A stretch of 14,913 nt of DNA from an uncultured Eubacteriales bacterium (GCA_900552725.1 USAT01000043.1:1-14913), one strand, 5' to 3'. Positions 7,483 through 13,617 are shown, counted from the stretch's first letter. The notes: a model not told the origin generated them from the sequence alone. Made by a program: numbers and translations.

Positions 7483-9582
7483 TTACTTGACGCCGAACAG
7501 CAGCTCACCGTAAGTGGGGAAGGGCCAGAAGTCGGCGGCGGTGTACTGCTCCGCCTTGTCGCAGGGGGCGCGGAGGGCGTCCATGGCGGGGATGACGCTG
7601 TCACGGATGACGCAGGCGGCCGCGATCACATCGTCGACGGCGTGGTACTGCGCCAGCGCGTCCTCCAGACCGGAGACGGCGTCGTCGATCTCGTCGGTCA
7701 GGCCGGAGAGCTTTTCGATGAGCCCCGTCTCGTATTTGCCTCGGAGAGTGGGGACGGCGGCCTTCTTGGCGGCCAGGCTCTCTGCCAGCGAGGCGGTGTA
7801 TTCCTCCACGGCGGGCAGGATCTCCTTGCGGGCCATGTCCACCATGGTCTGGGCCTCAATATTGACGGTCTTGCGGTAGTTGTCCAGCATGATCTCGCAG
7901 CGGGAGCGGATCTCCGCCTCGGACATGACCTTCAGGGAGGTCAGCATGTCGATGTTCTTCTGCTCCAGGATGCGGGGCAGGGCATCGGGGGTGGTGCGCA
8001 GGTTCAGCAGGCCCCGCTCCTCGGTGGCCTCCCTGATCCAGGCGTCGTCATAGCCGTTGCCGTTGAAGATGATGCGCTTGTGGGCCTTGATGGTCTTCTG
8101 GATCAGATCGTGGAGGGCGGATTCAAAGTCCTCGGCCTTCTCCAGAATGTCGGCGTACTGCTTCAGGGATTCCGCCACGGCGGCGTTCAGCATGATATTG
8201 GTGCAGGCGATGGAGTTGGAGGAGCCCAGCATACGGAACTCGAACTTGTTGCCGGTGAAGGCGAAGGGGGAGGTACGGTTGCGGTCGGTGGTGTCGCGGA
8301 TGAACTTGGGCAGCACATGGACGCCCAGCTTCATAATGCGCTTCTCCGTGCCGTTATAGGGTTCGTCCTTCTCGATGGCGTCCAGAATGGCGGTCAGCTC
8401 CTCGCCCAGGAAGATGGACACCACGGCGGGAGGGGCCTCGTTGGCGCCCAGACGGTGGTCGTTTCCGGCGGTGGCCACGGACAGCCGCAGCAGATCCTGA
8501 TAGTCGTCCACCGCCTGGATGACGGCGCACAGGAACAGCAGGAACCGGGCGTTCTGATAGGGTGTGTCGCCGGGGGTCAGCAGGTTTACGCCGGTGTCGG
8601 TGGCCATGGACCAGTTGTTGTGCTTGCCGGAGCCGTTGACACCGTCAAAGGGCTTTTCGTGGAGCAGGCACACCAGACCGTGGCGCTCGGCCACCTTCTG
8701 CATGATCTCCATGGTCAGCTGGTTGTGGTCGGTGGCCACGTTGGTGGTGGTATAAATGGGGGCCAGCTCATGCTGGGCGGGCGCCACCTCGTTATGCTCG
8801 GTCTTGGCCAGGATGCCCAGCTTCCACAGCTCCTGGTTCAGGTCGGCCATGTACTCCGCCACGCGGGGCTTGATGGCGCCGAAGTAGTGGTCGTCCATCT
8901 CCTGGCCCTTGGGGGGCATGGCACCGAACAGGGTGCGGCCGCAGAACATCAGATCCTTGCGCTGGTCGAACATCTCGCGGTCTACCAGGAAGTACTCCTG
9001 CTCCGGGCCCACGGAGGTGCGGACGCATTTCACGTCGTCATTGCCGAACAGGGCCAGGATCCGCATGGCCTGCTTGTTCAGCGCCTGCATGGAGCGCAGC
9101 AGGGGGGTCTTTTTATCCAGCGCCTCGCCGCCGTAGGAGCAGAAGGCTGTAGGGATGCACAGAGCCTTGTCCTTGATGAAGGCGTAGGAGGTGGGATCCC
9201 AGGCGGTGTAGCCCCGAGCCTCGAAGGTGGCCCGCAGGCCGCCGGAGGGGAAGCTGGAGGCATCGGGCTCGCCCTGGATCAGCTCCTTGCCGGAGAACTC
9301 CATGATGACGCCGCCGTCGGGGGAGGGGGCGATGAAGCTGTCGTGCTTTTCGGCGGTGATACCGGTCAGGGGCTGGAACCAATGGGTAAAGTGGGTGGCG
9401 CCATGCTCGACAGCCCAATCCTTCATGGCGTCGGCCACAGCGTTGGCCACTTCGTTATTCAGGCTGCCGCCCTCGTCAATGGTCTTCTTCAGCGAGGTGT
9501 AGACCTCATAGGGGAGCCGCGCCTTCATGACGCGGTCATCAAACACCAGGCTGCCGAAATATTCCGGTACTGTGCTCATCAT
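7483..9582 (-). CDS. glnN: Type III glutamine synthetase
   Basis: This cytoplasmic enzyme makes glutamine from glutamate, ammonia and ATP; the type III family forms large dodecamers. The protein has 699 residues, normal for type III and far longer than type I. Catalytic-core motifs include GPEQEYFL (192-199), NEVAPAQHEL (264-273), NGSGKHNNWS (316-325), NEAPPAV (381-387) and DRNRTSPFAFTG (433-444). A long helical C-terminal region (about 470-699) is typical of the family. The ATG at 9582 is chosen for GGAG six bases upstream, although the adjacent ATG at 9579 is possible; a longer frame to 9633 would start inside the leader terminator and is rejected. The gene is preceded by a strong promoter and an attenuator with an ANTAR-type hairpin, and is divergent from a second glutamine synthetase gene. 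Confidence 0.96.
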   Translation of the reverse strand: MMSTVPEYFGSLVFDDRVMKARLPYEVYTSLKKTIDEGGSLNNEVANAVADAMKDWAVEHGATHFTHWFQPLTGITAEKHDSFIAPSPDGGVIMEFSGKELIQGEPDASSFPSGGLRATFEARGYTAWDPTSYAFIKDKALCIPTAFCSYGGEALDKKTPLLRSMQALNKQAMRILALFGNDDVKCVRTSVGPEQEYFLVDREMFDQRKDLMFCGRTLFGAMPPKGQEMDDHYFGAIKPRVAEYMADLNQELWKLGILAKTEHNEVAPAQHELAPIYTTTNVATDHNQLTMEIMQKVAERHGLVCLLHEKPFDGVNGSGKHNNWSMATDTGVNLLTPGDTPYQNARFLLFLCAVIQAVDDYQDLLRLSVATAGNDHRLGANEAPPAVVSIFLGEELTAILDAIEKDEPYNGTEKRIMKLGVHVLPKFIRDTTDRNRTSPFAFTGNKFEFRMLGSSNSIACTNIMLNAAVAESLKQYADILEKAEDFESALHDLIQKTIKAHKRIIFNGNGYDDAWIREATEERGLLNLRTTPDALPRILEQKNIDMLTSLKVMSEAEIRSRCEIMLDNYRKTVNIEAQTMVDMARKEILPAVEEYTASLAESLAAKKAAVPTLRGKYETGLIEKLSGLTDEIDDAVSGLEDALAQYHAVDDVIAAACVIRDSVIPAMDALRAPCDKAEQYTAADFWPFPTYGELLFGVK

Positions 9583-9610
9583 GATCCGCTCCTTTTTGAT
9601 AATATAATGG

Positions 9611-9649
9611 AAAAAAGGCGTCAAGGAGACCAACCTCCAAGACGCCTTT
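9611..9649 (-). terminator. Intrinsic terminator (attenuator) in the glnN leader
   Basis: On the minus strand AAAGGCGTC (9649-9641) pairs perfectly with GACGCCTTT (9622-9614). A nested GGAG/CTCC stem closes a GUUGGU loop, and the 3' arm runs into six T's (9616-9611). It starts about 10 bases after the predicted transcription start and ends about 29 bases before the glnN ATG, so it should stop most transcripts unless it is disrupted. Its 5' arm is shared with the hexaloop hairpin at 9654-9639. Confidence 0.8.
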
Positions 9650-9654
9650 GCCTT
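9639..9654 (-). promoter_or_regulatory. ANTAR-type hexaloop hairpin in the glnN leader
   Basis: In RNA, AAGGC (9654-9650) pairs with GUCUU (9643-9639), including one G-U, around the hexaloop AAAGGC. Loop position 1 is A and position 4 is G, as in hairpins bound by ANTAR-domain antiterminators. The loop and 3' arm coincide with the terminator 5' arm, so the two structures exclude each other. I do not see a convincing second A1/G4 hexaloop hairpin; the nested GUUGGU loop has only the G. Confidence 0.55.
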
Positions 9655-9665
9655 CGATGGGCGTC

Positions 9666-9694
9666 ATTATATACGCCCTGTACGAATTTGTCAA
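9666..9694 (-). promoter_or_regulatory. Consensus sigma-A promoter of glnN
   Basis: The minus strand carries a perfect TTGACA (9694-9689), a 17-base spacer and a perfect TATAAT (9671-9666). Transcription should start near 9658, just before the leader hairpins. A perfect promoter followed at once by a terminator suggests control at elongation rather than initiation. Confidence 0.9.
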
Positions 9695-9728
9695 TCGCCG
9701 TTTTGTACAACTTTTGCCGTTTCGTCGA

Positions 9729-9757
9729 TTGACTTTATGAGCAAGCCGTGCTATAAT
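9729..9757 (+). promoter_or_regulatory. Near-consensus sigma-A promoter of the type I-like glutamine synthetase operon
   Basis: TTGACT (9729-9734), a 17-base spacer and TATAAT (9752-9757) lie back to back with the glnN promoter; the two -35 boxes are 34 bases apart. Transcription should start near 9763, a few bases before the leader hairpin. Confidence 0.88.
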
Positions 9758-9768
9758 TCCCAACCAAG

Positions 9769-9786
9769 ATGAGCAAAGACGTTCAT
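9769..9786 (+). promoter_or_regulatory. ANTAR-type hexaloop hairpin in the plus-strand leader
   Basis: AUGAGC (9769-9774) pairs with GUUCAU (9781-9786), six pairs including one G-U, around the hexaloop AAAGAC. Loop position 1 is A and position 4 is G. The core GC-AAAGAC-GU is almost identical to GC-AAAGGC-GU in the glnN leader. Loop and 3' arm overlap the terminator 5' arm (9773-9784), so formation of one excludes the other. There is no room for another hexaloop hairpin between the predicted start site and this one, and no clear one follows. Confidence 0.6.
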
Positions 9787-9836
9787 GCATACCGGACACA
9801 TGTCCTGTGTGAAGGAACGTCTTTGCGCTTTTTTTT
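9773..9836 (+). terminator. Intrinsic terminator (attenuator) before the type I-like glutamine synthetase
   Basis: GCAAAGACGTTC (9773-9784) and GAACGTCTTTGC (9815-9826) form a perfect 12-base-pair stem followed by eight T's (9829-9836). The 30-base loop can hold an inner stem, ACACA/TGTGT (9796-9810). With the promoter just upstream, the terminated product would be an RNA of about 70 bases. The unusually stable stem so close to the start site marks an attenuator, or a small RNA gene with readthrough. Confidence 0.85.
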
Positions 9837-9963
9837 CAGGGGAAAGGGCAGCCGCCATGAGGCATAAAGGCGCGGTGGGCATTCCCTCCGCCGATCCCCT
9901 GCGGGGCGGGGAGCGGAAAATGGCTGCCATCACGATTTTTTATGAGAAAAACACGAAAAAACA

Positions 9964-9992
9964 TGGAAAAACGCCAGGAGGTGTGATACAAT
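9964..9992 (+). promoter_or_regulatory. Possible second promoter inside the leader
   Basis: TGGAAA (9964-9969), a 17-base spacer and TACAAT (9987-9992) preceded by TG one base upstream form an extended -10 element. Transcripts would start near 9999, bypass the attenuator, and be translated only from the ATG at 10107. The -35 match is just 4 of 6, so this is tentative. Confidence 0.28.
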
Positions 9993-11315
9993 ATGGATTT
10001 AATTGAATCCGCTTCGCTGCTGGACGGGCCCCTGTACCGCGGTGACCCAGACGGCAGCCCCGATGGGCAGATGTATGCGGCAAACAGAGAAAGGCAGGGC
10101 CTGACTATGCAGTATTCCAAAGAGGAAATCCGGCAGTATGTGGCGGAGGAGGACATCAAGTTCATCCGCCTGGCCTTCTGCGACCTGTCGGGGCGGCAGA
10201 AGAATATCTCCATCCATCCCGACGAGCTTGACCGGGCGCTTCAGTACGGCATCGCCTTTGACGCCTCAGCCATCCCCGGCTTCGGCGACGAGGTGCATTC
10301 TGACCTGTTTCTGCAGCCGGACACGTCCACGCTGTGCCTGCTGCCCTGGCGGCCCGATCATGGCCGTGTGGCCCGCATGTTCTGCGGCATCGTCCGGCCC
10401 GACGGCACCCCCTTCGAGGCCGACGCCCGCCAGCTGCTCCGTCAGGCGGTGCGTGAGGCCGAGGACATGGGCATTACCTTCGCCTTCGGTACGGAGATGG
10501 AGTTCTATCTCTTCCAGCGGGACGAGCTGGGCGAACCCACCAAGCAGCCCTATGACCATGCCGGTTATATGGATATCGCCCCCGAGGACAAGGGCGAGAA
10601 CGTCCGGCGGGAGATCTGCCTGACCCTGGAGCAGATGGGCATCCGGCCCGAGTGCTCCCATCACGAGCAGGGCCCCGGCCAGAATGAGATCGACTTCCGC
10701 TATTCCCAGCCGCTGACGGCGGCGGACAACGCCGTTACCTTCCGCACGGTGGTGGACAGCGTGGCGGTGCGCAGCGGCCTGGCGGCGGATTTCTCCCCCA
10801 AGCCCATCAGCGGCCAGCCGGGCAACGGCATGCACATCAACATCTCCGCCAAGAGCGCCGACGGCGCTGATGTGATGCCCCTGATCATCGCGGGCATCCT
10901 GGCCCATATCCGGGAGATGACGGTGTTCCTGAACACGGTGGACGCCTCGTACCTGCGCTTCGGCGGCAGCAAGGCGCCCCGGTATATCTCCTGGTCGTCG
11001 GAGAACCGCTCCCAGCTGATCCGCATCCCCGCGGCACAGGGGGAGTATCGCCGGGCGGAGCTGCGCTCTCCCGACCCGCTGTGCAACCCCTATCTGGCCT
11101 TCGCCCTGCTGATCTACGCGGGGCTGGACGGCATCCGCCGGGCGCTGCCGCTGCCCGCGGCGGCGGACATCAACTTCTTCACCGCCTCCCAGCAGGTGAA
11201 GGAGCGGTTCGAGACCCTGCCCGCCACGCTGCCCCAGGCCAGAGCCCTGGCGGCAGGCAGCCCCTTCCTGGCGGAGCTGCTGCCTCCGGCGGTGCTGGAA
11301 TACTATACGAAATAA
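9993..11315 (+). CDS. glnA: Type I glutamine synthetase-like enzyme (short form)
   Basis: The protein belongs to the type I glutamine synthetase family (ATP-dependent gamma-glutamyl ligation). Metal ligands are kept: E168 and E170 in GTEMEFYLF, E225 in SHHE, E232 in GPGQNEIDF, H281 in GNGMHINIS and E356 in RAELRS; so are NRSQLIRIP (338-346) and the APEDKGE segment. Two features are odd. The flap that reads GYEAP in canonical enzymes is GSKAP here, replacing the Glu327 of enteric glutamine synthetase with lysine. The C terminus ends about 25 residues early. The start is uncertain: the ATG at 9993 has a strong AGGAGGTG site 11 bases upstream, but family alignment begins at the ATG at 10107 (MQYSKEEI), giving 402 residues. 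It heads an operon with the ANTAR gene 39 bases downstream. Glutamine synthesis is likely, but gamma-glutamylation of another amine is possible. Confidence 0.88.
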   Translation: MDLIESASLLDGPLYRGDPDGSPDGQMYAANRERQGLTMQYSKEEIRQYVAEEDIKFIRLAFCDLSGRQKNISIHPDELDRALQYGIAFDASAIPGFGDEVHSDLFLQPDTSTLCLLPWRPDHGRVARMFCGIVRPDGTPFEADARQLLRQAVREAEDMGITFAFGTEMEFYLFQRDELGEPTKQPYDHAGYMDIAPEDKGENVRREICLTLEQMGIRPECSHHEQGPGQNEIDFRYSQPLTAADNAVTFRTVVDSVAVRSGLAADFSPKPISGQPGNGMHINISAKSADGADVMPLIIAGILAHIREMTVFLNTVDASYLRFGGSKAPRYISWSSENRSQLIRIPAAQGEYRRAELRSPDPLCNPYLAFALLIYAGLDGIRRALPLPAAADINFFTASQQVKERFETLPATLPQARALAAGSPFLAELLPPAVLEYYTK

Positions 11316-11354
11316 GCGCGAGGCGGAAAGAATTCACCGAAAGGAGGGACGGCT

Positions 11355-11948
11355 ATGGCACTTCCGCAGCAGACATACAGCGTGCTGGTGGTCTCGGCCC
11401 GCAGCAAATTCCATACGTCCCTCCGGGAGCTGCTGCCGGAGGACCGGTATACGCCCCTGTGCTATGTGAGCGACGTGGCCAGCGCCCGCCGCTGCCTGCT
11501 GGAGCGGCCCTTCGACATCGTGGTCATCAGCGCGCCGCTGCCGGATGAGTTCGGCACCCGTCTGGCCCTCCATGTGGCAGACGGCAGCGCCGCGGGCGTG
11601 CTGCTGCTGGTGAACGCCGAGCACTATCCCGACATCACCGCCCGCGTCTCGCCCTCCGGCGTGCTGACGCTGCAGAAGCCCACCACGCCCCAGATGATCC
11701 TGCAGTCCCTGCAATTACTGTGCGGCACGCGGGAGCGCCTGCGGAAGATGGAGCAGAAGACCGCCTCCATCGAGGAGAAGATGGCGGAGATCCGCCTGGT
11801 GAACCGGGCCAAGTGGCTGCTGATCGACCGTCAGGGCCTGTCCGAGCAGGAGGCCCACCGCTTCATCGAAAAGCAGGCCATGGATCGCTGCGTCAGCCGC
11901 CGGGTCATCGCCCAGCAGATCATCGACCGCTGCCAGGCGGCGGAATAG
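11355..11948 (+). CDS. ANTAR-domain antitermination regulator with degenerate receiver (NitR-like)
   Basis: The 197-residue cytoplasmic protein has three parts: a receiver-like domain (about 7-120), a helical linker (about 125-148), and an ANTAR RNA-binding domain (about 137-192) with AKWLLIDRQGLSEQEAHRFI and AMDRC. ANTAR proteins bind hexaloop hairpins in leader RNAs and prevent terminators from forming. The receiver lacks the usual acidic pair after strand 1 (VLVVSARS), and the phosphoacceptor position reads serine (VVISAPLP, S59), although the KP motif (108-109) is kept, so control by phosphorylation is unlikely. The ATG at 11355 has AAAGGAGGG about 8 bases upstream. An ANTAR gene downstream of glnA recalls clostridial nitR. 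Its probable targets are the two leaders at 9639-9654 and 9769-9786. Confidence 0.9.
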   Translation: MALPQQTYSVLVVSARSKFHTSLRELLPEDRYTPLCYVSDVASARRCLLERPFDIVVISAPLPDEFGTRLALHVADGSAAGVLLLVNAEHYPDITARVSPSGVLTLQKPTTPQMILQSLQLLCGTRERLRKMEQKTASIEEKMAEIRLVNRAKWLLIDRQGLSEQEAHRFIEKQAMDRCVSRRVIAQQIIDRCQAAE

Positions 11949-11989
11949 GCCGCCCACCGGGATTTGCGCCGCTTCGTGCGATTTCCCTC

Positions 11990-12018
11990 TTGACAGAAGG
12001 GAAAATACTTATTATAAT
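11990..12018 (+). promoter_or_regulatory. Sigma-A promoter of tRNA-Pro
   Basis: A perfect TTGACA (11990-11995), a 17-base spacer and a perfect TATAAT (12013-12018) lie 13 bases before the tRNA. I see no terminator between the ANTAR gene and this promoter, so some readthrough into the tRNA is possible. Confidence 0.9.
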
Positions 12019-12031
12019 GAAACGGCTGTGT

Positions 12032-12107
12032 CGGGGTGTAGCGCAGTTGGTAGCGCGCTTGGTTCGGGACCAAGAGGCCGCGGGTTCAAATCCCGCCACT
12101 CCGACCA
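12032..12107 (+). tRNA. tRNA-Pro (anticodon CGG)
   Basis: This is a 76-base cloverleaf with encoded CCA. Acceptor arms CGGGGTG/CACTCCG pair with one G-U; the D arm is GCGCAGTTGGTAGCGC; the anticodon stem CTTGG/CCAAG encloses the loop TTCGGGA with anticodon CGG; and the T arm GCGGG-TTCAAAT-CCCGC is standard. Its 3' half is the likely attachment site of the element to the right. Confidence 0.98.
12080..12107 (+). other. Probable attachment site (attL) in the tRNA 3' end
   Basis: A tyrosine integrase gene starts its series 200 bases beyond a tRNA 3' end and is transcribed toward it, the standard layout for elements that integrate in tRNA genes and rebuild the 3' end. The exact core cannot be fixed because the matching attR copy lies outside the window. 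Confidence 0.5.
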
Positions 12108-12144
12108 AATCCGGCTGAAATCTTGCGGTTTCAGCCGGATTTTT
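12108..12144 (+). terminator. Intrinsic terminator directly after tRNA-Pro
   Basis: AATCCGGCTGAAA and TTTCAGCCGGATT form a perfect 13-base-pair stem with an 8-base loop and end in five T's. It begins on the base after CCA. If the element integrated at the tRNA 3' end, this terminator lies on the element side of the junction. Confidence 0.9.
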
Positions 12145-12170
12145 CTGTGTTTTCGTGACTTTTTCCGATG

Positions 12171-12401
12171 GAGAATTCTGCACATTTTCCGTTTGCCCCA
12201 AACGCGACCCAAACGGGAATTCGGAGCGGAAATCGCCGGAAGAGAGAATTCGCCGCCTGCCGGAGCTTTTCCGGCAGGTGGCGTGTGCTTTTCTGTTCAT
12301 TTTTGCTGTCATCCGACGCTTGCCATGAAGCCGCTGATTTTTTGCGCGGCTTCTTTTTTCATGCCTGTTGTGACGTGTGTGTAAACGTCCAGCGAGAATT
12401 C
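12171..12401. repeat. Cluster of GAATTC-centred repeats near the element end
   Basis: GAGAATTC occurs at 12171-12178, 12244-12251 and 12394-12401, and GGGAATTC at 12215-12222. Between the first two lie CCGTTTG (12189-12195) and its inverted copies CAAACG (12199-12204) and CAAACGG (12210-12216). Arm-type integrase binding sites are one explanation; chance is another. Confidence 0.3.
12251..12283. repeat. Long stem-loop between tRNA and integrase gene
   Basis: CGCCGCCTGCCGGA (12251-12264) pairs with TCCGGCAGGTGGCG (12270-12283), 14 pairs with one G-U, around a 5-base loop. On the plus strand it is followed by a T-rich stretch (TGTGCTTTTCTG); on the minus strand it lies 25 bases past the integrase stop but lacks a U-tract. 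It may end integrase transcription or insulate the element, but it is not a textbook terminator in either direction. Confidence 0.5.
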
Positions 12402-13463
12402 CGCCGAGGCGTGACCGAGGATCTCCACGACCGTTTTCGGGTCGATGCCGCTTTGGATTGCCAGCGTCGAGAATGTATGTCGTAAATCGTGAAATCTGAC
12501 ATGTTCTTCGATCCCAGCTTTTTCGAGCAGTTTTTTGTGTATTCTTCCAACGCAGTCCGGCCCATACATCCCGCCGGTCTTGGGTGACGGGAACATATAT
12601 GGGCTGAACGGGTGATTCTTGCGATCCTCGACCAGCAGTCGAATCGCTTCGTCGCTGAGGTAAATCTCCCGGATAGAGTTTTCTGTTTTCGGTTCTGTCA
12701 CGACCAGTTCGCCCTTGCCGCGCGACACGGATTTGGACACGGTCAGCGTTTTCGTCTGCAAGTTCAGGTCGCTCCACAGCAGTGCCACCAGCTCCCCGCG
12801 CCGCAAGCCGGTACTCAGTTCCAGATAGAACATCGGCAGGACGCCCCATTCCTCCGCCGCTTTCAGGTAATCCCGAATCTTCTCCGGCGGAATAATCTGC
12901 ATTTTCTTCTTTTCCTTCTTCGGCAGGCGGCAGCCGTTTGCGGGATTGTACGGAATCAGCCGCTCCGTCACCGCCTGTTCCAGACACTGTCGCAGCATCG
13001 TGTGCAGTCCGCGAATCGTTTTGTTGCTGAGACTCAGATCGTCCATTTTTTCGTACCGCTGCACTCTGCCGTGCGCCTTCGTCTCATTGTAGAATTTCTG
13101 GATTTGCAGTGTCGTGAGCGCCGTCAGCTTGATGTCCCCGATGCGCGGCACGATATGCTGGTCGATATAATTTTTGTAATACGCCGCCGTGGATGCGCGG
13201 ACGGATGGCTTTGCATAGTTCTCGTACCAGAGCTGCGCCCATTCACCCACCGTATAGTCACGCCGTTTCGTCACATCGATCTTTTCGAGTTCTTCCATCG
13301 CTTTCTGGAGTTTCTCCTTGCATTCGCGCTGCGTCCGCGCGAGGACACTTTTCGCGATTGGTTTCCCTGTCTCCGGGTCAACGCCCGCCGTGTAGCGCCC
13401 CTCCCAGCGTCCGTCCTTCCGCTTGCGGATGTTGCCTTCCCCGTTTGCCCGTTTCTTCGCCAT
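12309..13463 (-). CDS. int: Tyrosine recombinase/integrase
   Basis: This 384-residue site-specific recombinase would catalyse integration and excision of the element at tRNA-Pro. The N terminus (NGEGNIRKRKDGRWEGRY, 7-24) resembles the AP2-like arm-binding domain of Tn916/phage-type integrases. A SAM-like core-binding domain follows (about 70-175), then the catalytic domain with R221 in TGLRRGE, H325 and R328 in HDLRHTF, H351 in LGHA and nucleophile Y361 in DVYTH. All main active-site residues are present, so it looks functional. The ATG at 13463 is chosen for AAGGGG about 8 bases upstream; the frame extends further but lacks a better site. No excisionase gene is seen beside it. Confidence 0.95.
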   Translation of the reverse strand: MAKKRANGEGNIRKRKDGRWEGRYTAGVDPETGKPIAKSVLARTQRECKEKLQKAMEELEKIDVTKRRDYTVGEWAQLWYENYAKPSVRASTAAYYKNYIDQHIVPRIGDIKLTALTTLQIQKFYNETKAHGRVQRYEKMDDLSLSNKTIRGLHTMLRQCLEQAVTERLIPYNPANGCRLPKKEKKKMQIIPPEKIRDYLKAAEEWGVLPMFYLELSTGLRRGELVALLWSDLNLQTKTLTVSKSVSRGKGELVVTEPKTENSIREIYLSDEAIRLLVEDRKNHPFSPYMFPSPKTGGMYGPDCVGRIHKKLLEKAGIEEHVRFHDLRHTFSTLAIQSGIDPKTVVEILGHASAEFSLDVYTHVTTGMKKEAAQKISGFMASVG

Positions 13464-13596
13464 CTGTGTTCCCCTTTCCGTTTTGGTAACACAAACAACT
13501 ACCACAGAAAAGCAATAAAGTCTAGCAAATTTTTGAAAATTTCGGACATTTTTCAGAGATTTGTATTTCAGGAAAAAAGCCCATTCTTTGTTTACT

Positions 13597-13617
13597 GCGG
13601 CGCAGTTTTTGCGCCGC
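13597..13617. repeat. Perfect hairpin between relaxase and integrase genes
   Basis: GCGGCGCA (13597-13604) and TGCGCCGC (13610-13617) form a perfect 8-base-pair stem with a GTTTT loop, in an otherwise AT-rich 247-base gap. Neither strand has a U-tract right after it (on the minus strand six T's come 18 bases later). It may be the relaxase gene's terminator or a protein site. A second perfect repeat, AAATTTT/AAAATTT, lies at 13527-13542 upstream of the integrase gene. No gene is visible in the gap. Confidence 0.5.

Noticed and set aside
9660..9665. A third copy of the glnN-terminator arm (GACGCC at 9665-9660, minus strand) that could form a classical antiterminator with GGCGTC
   Set aside because: It lies between the -10 box and the predicted transcription start near 9658, so it would not be in the RNA.
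9785..10006. 73-codon plus-strand frame starting in the attenuator loop
   Set aside because: It starts inside the terminator hairpin, has no ribosome binding site, runs through the T-tract and overlaps the glutamine synthetase start; a leader peptide is possible but unsupported.
9836..10213. 125-codon minus-strand frame in the intergenic region
   Set aside because: It is antisense to the start of the glutamine synthetase-like gene, with no ribosome binding site or recognisable domain.
11920..12212. Minus-strand reading frames with peptides such as WRDLNPRPLGPEPS and VAGFEPAASWSRTK
   Set aside because: These are the well-known spurious translations of the antisense strand of a tRNA gene; they coincide with tRNA-Pro at 12032-12107.
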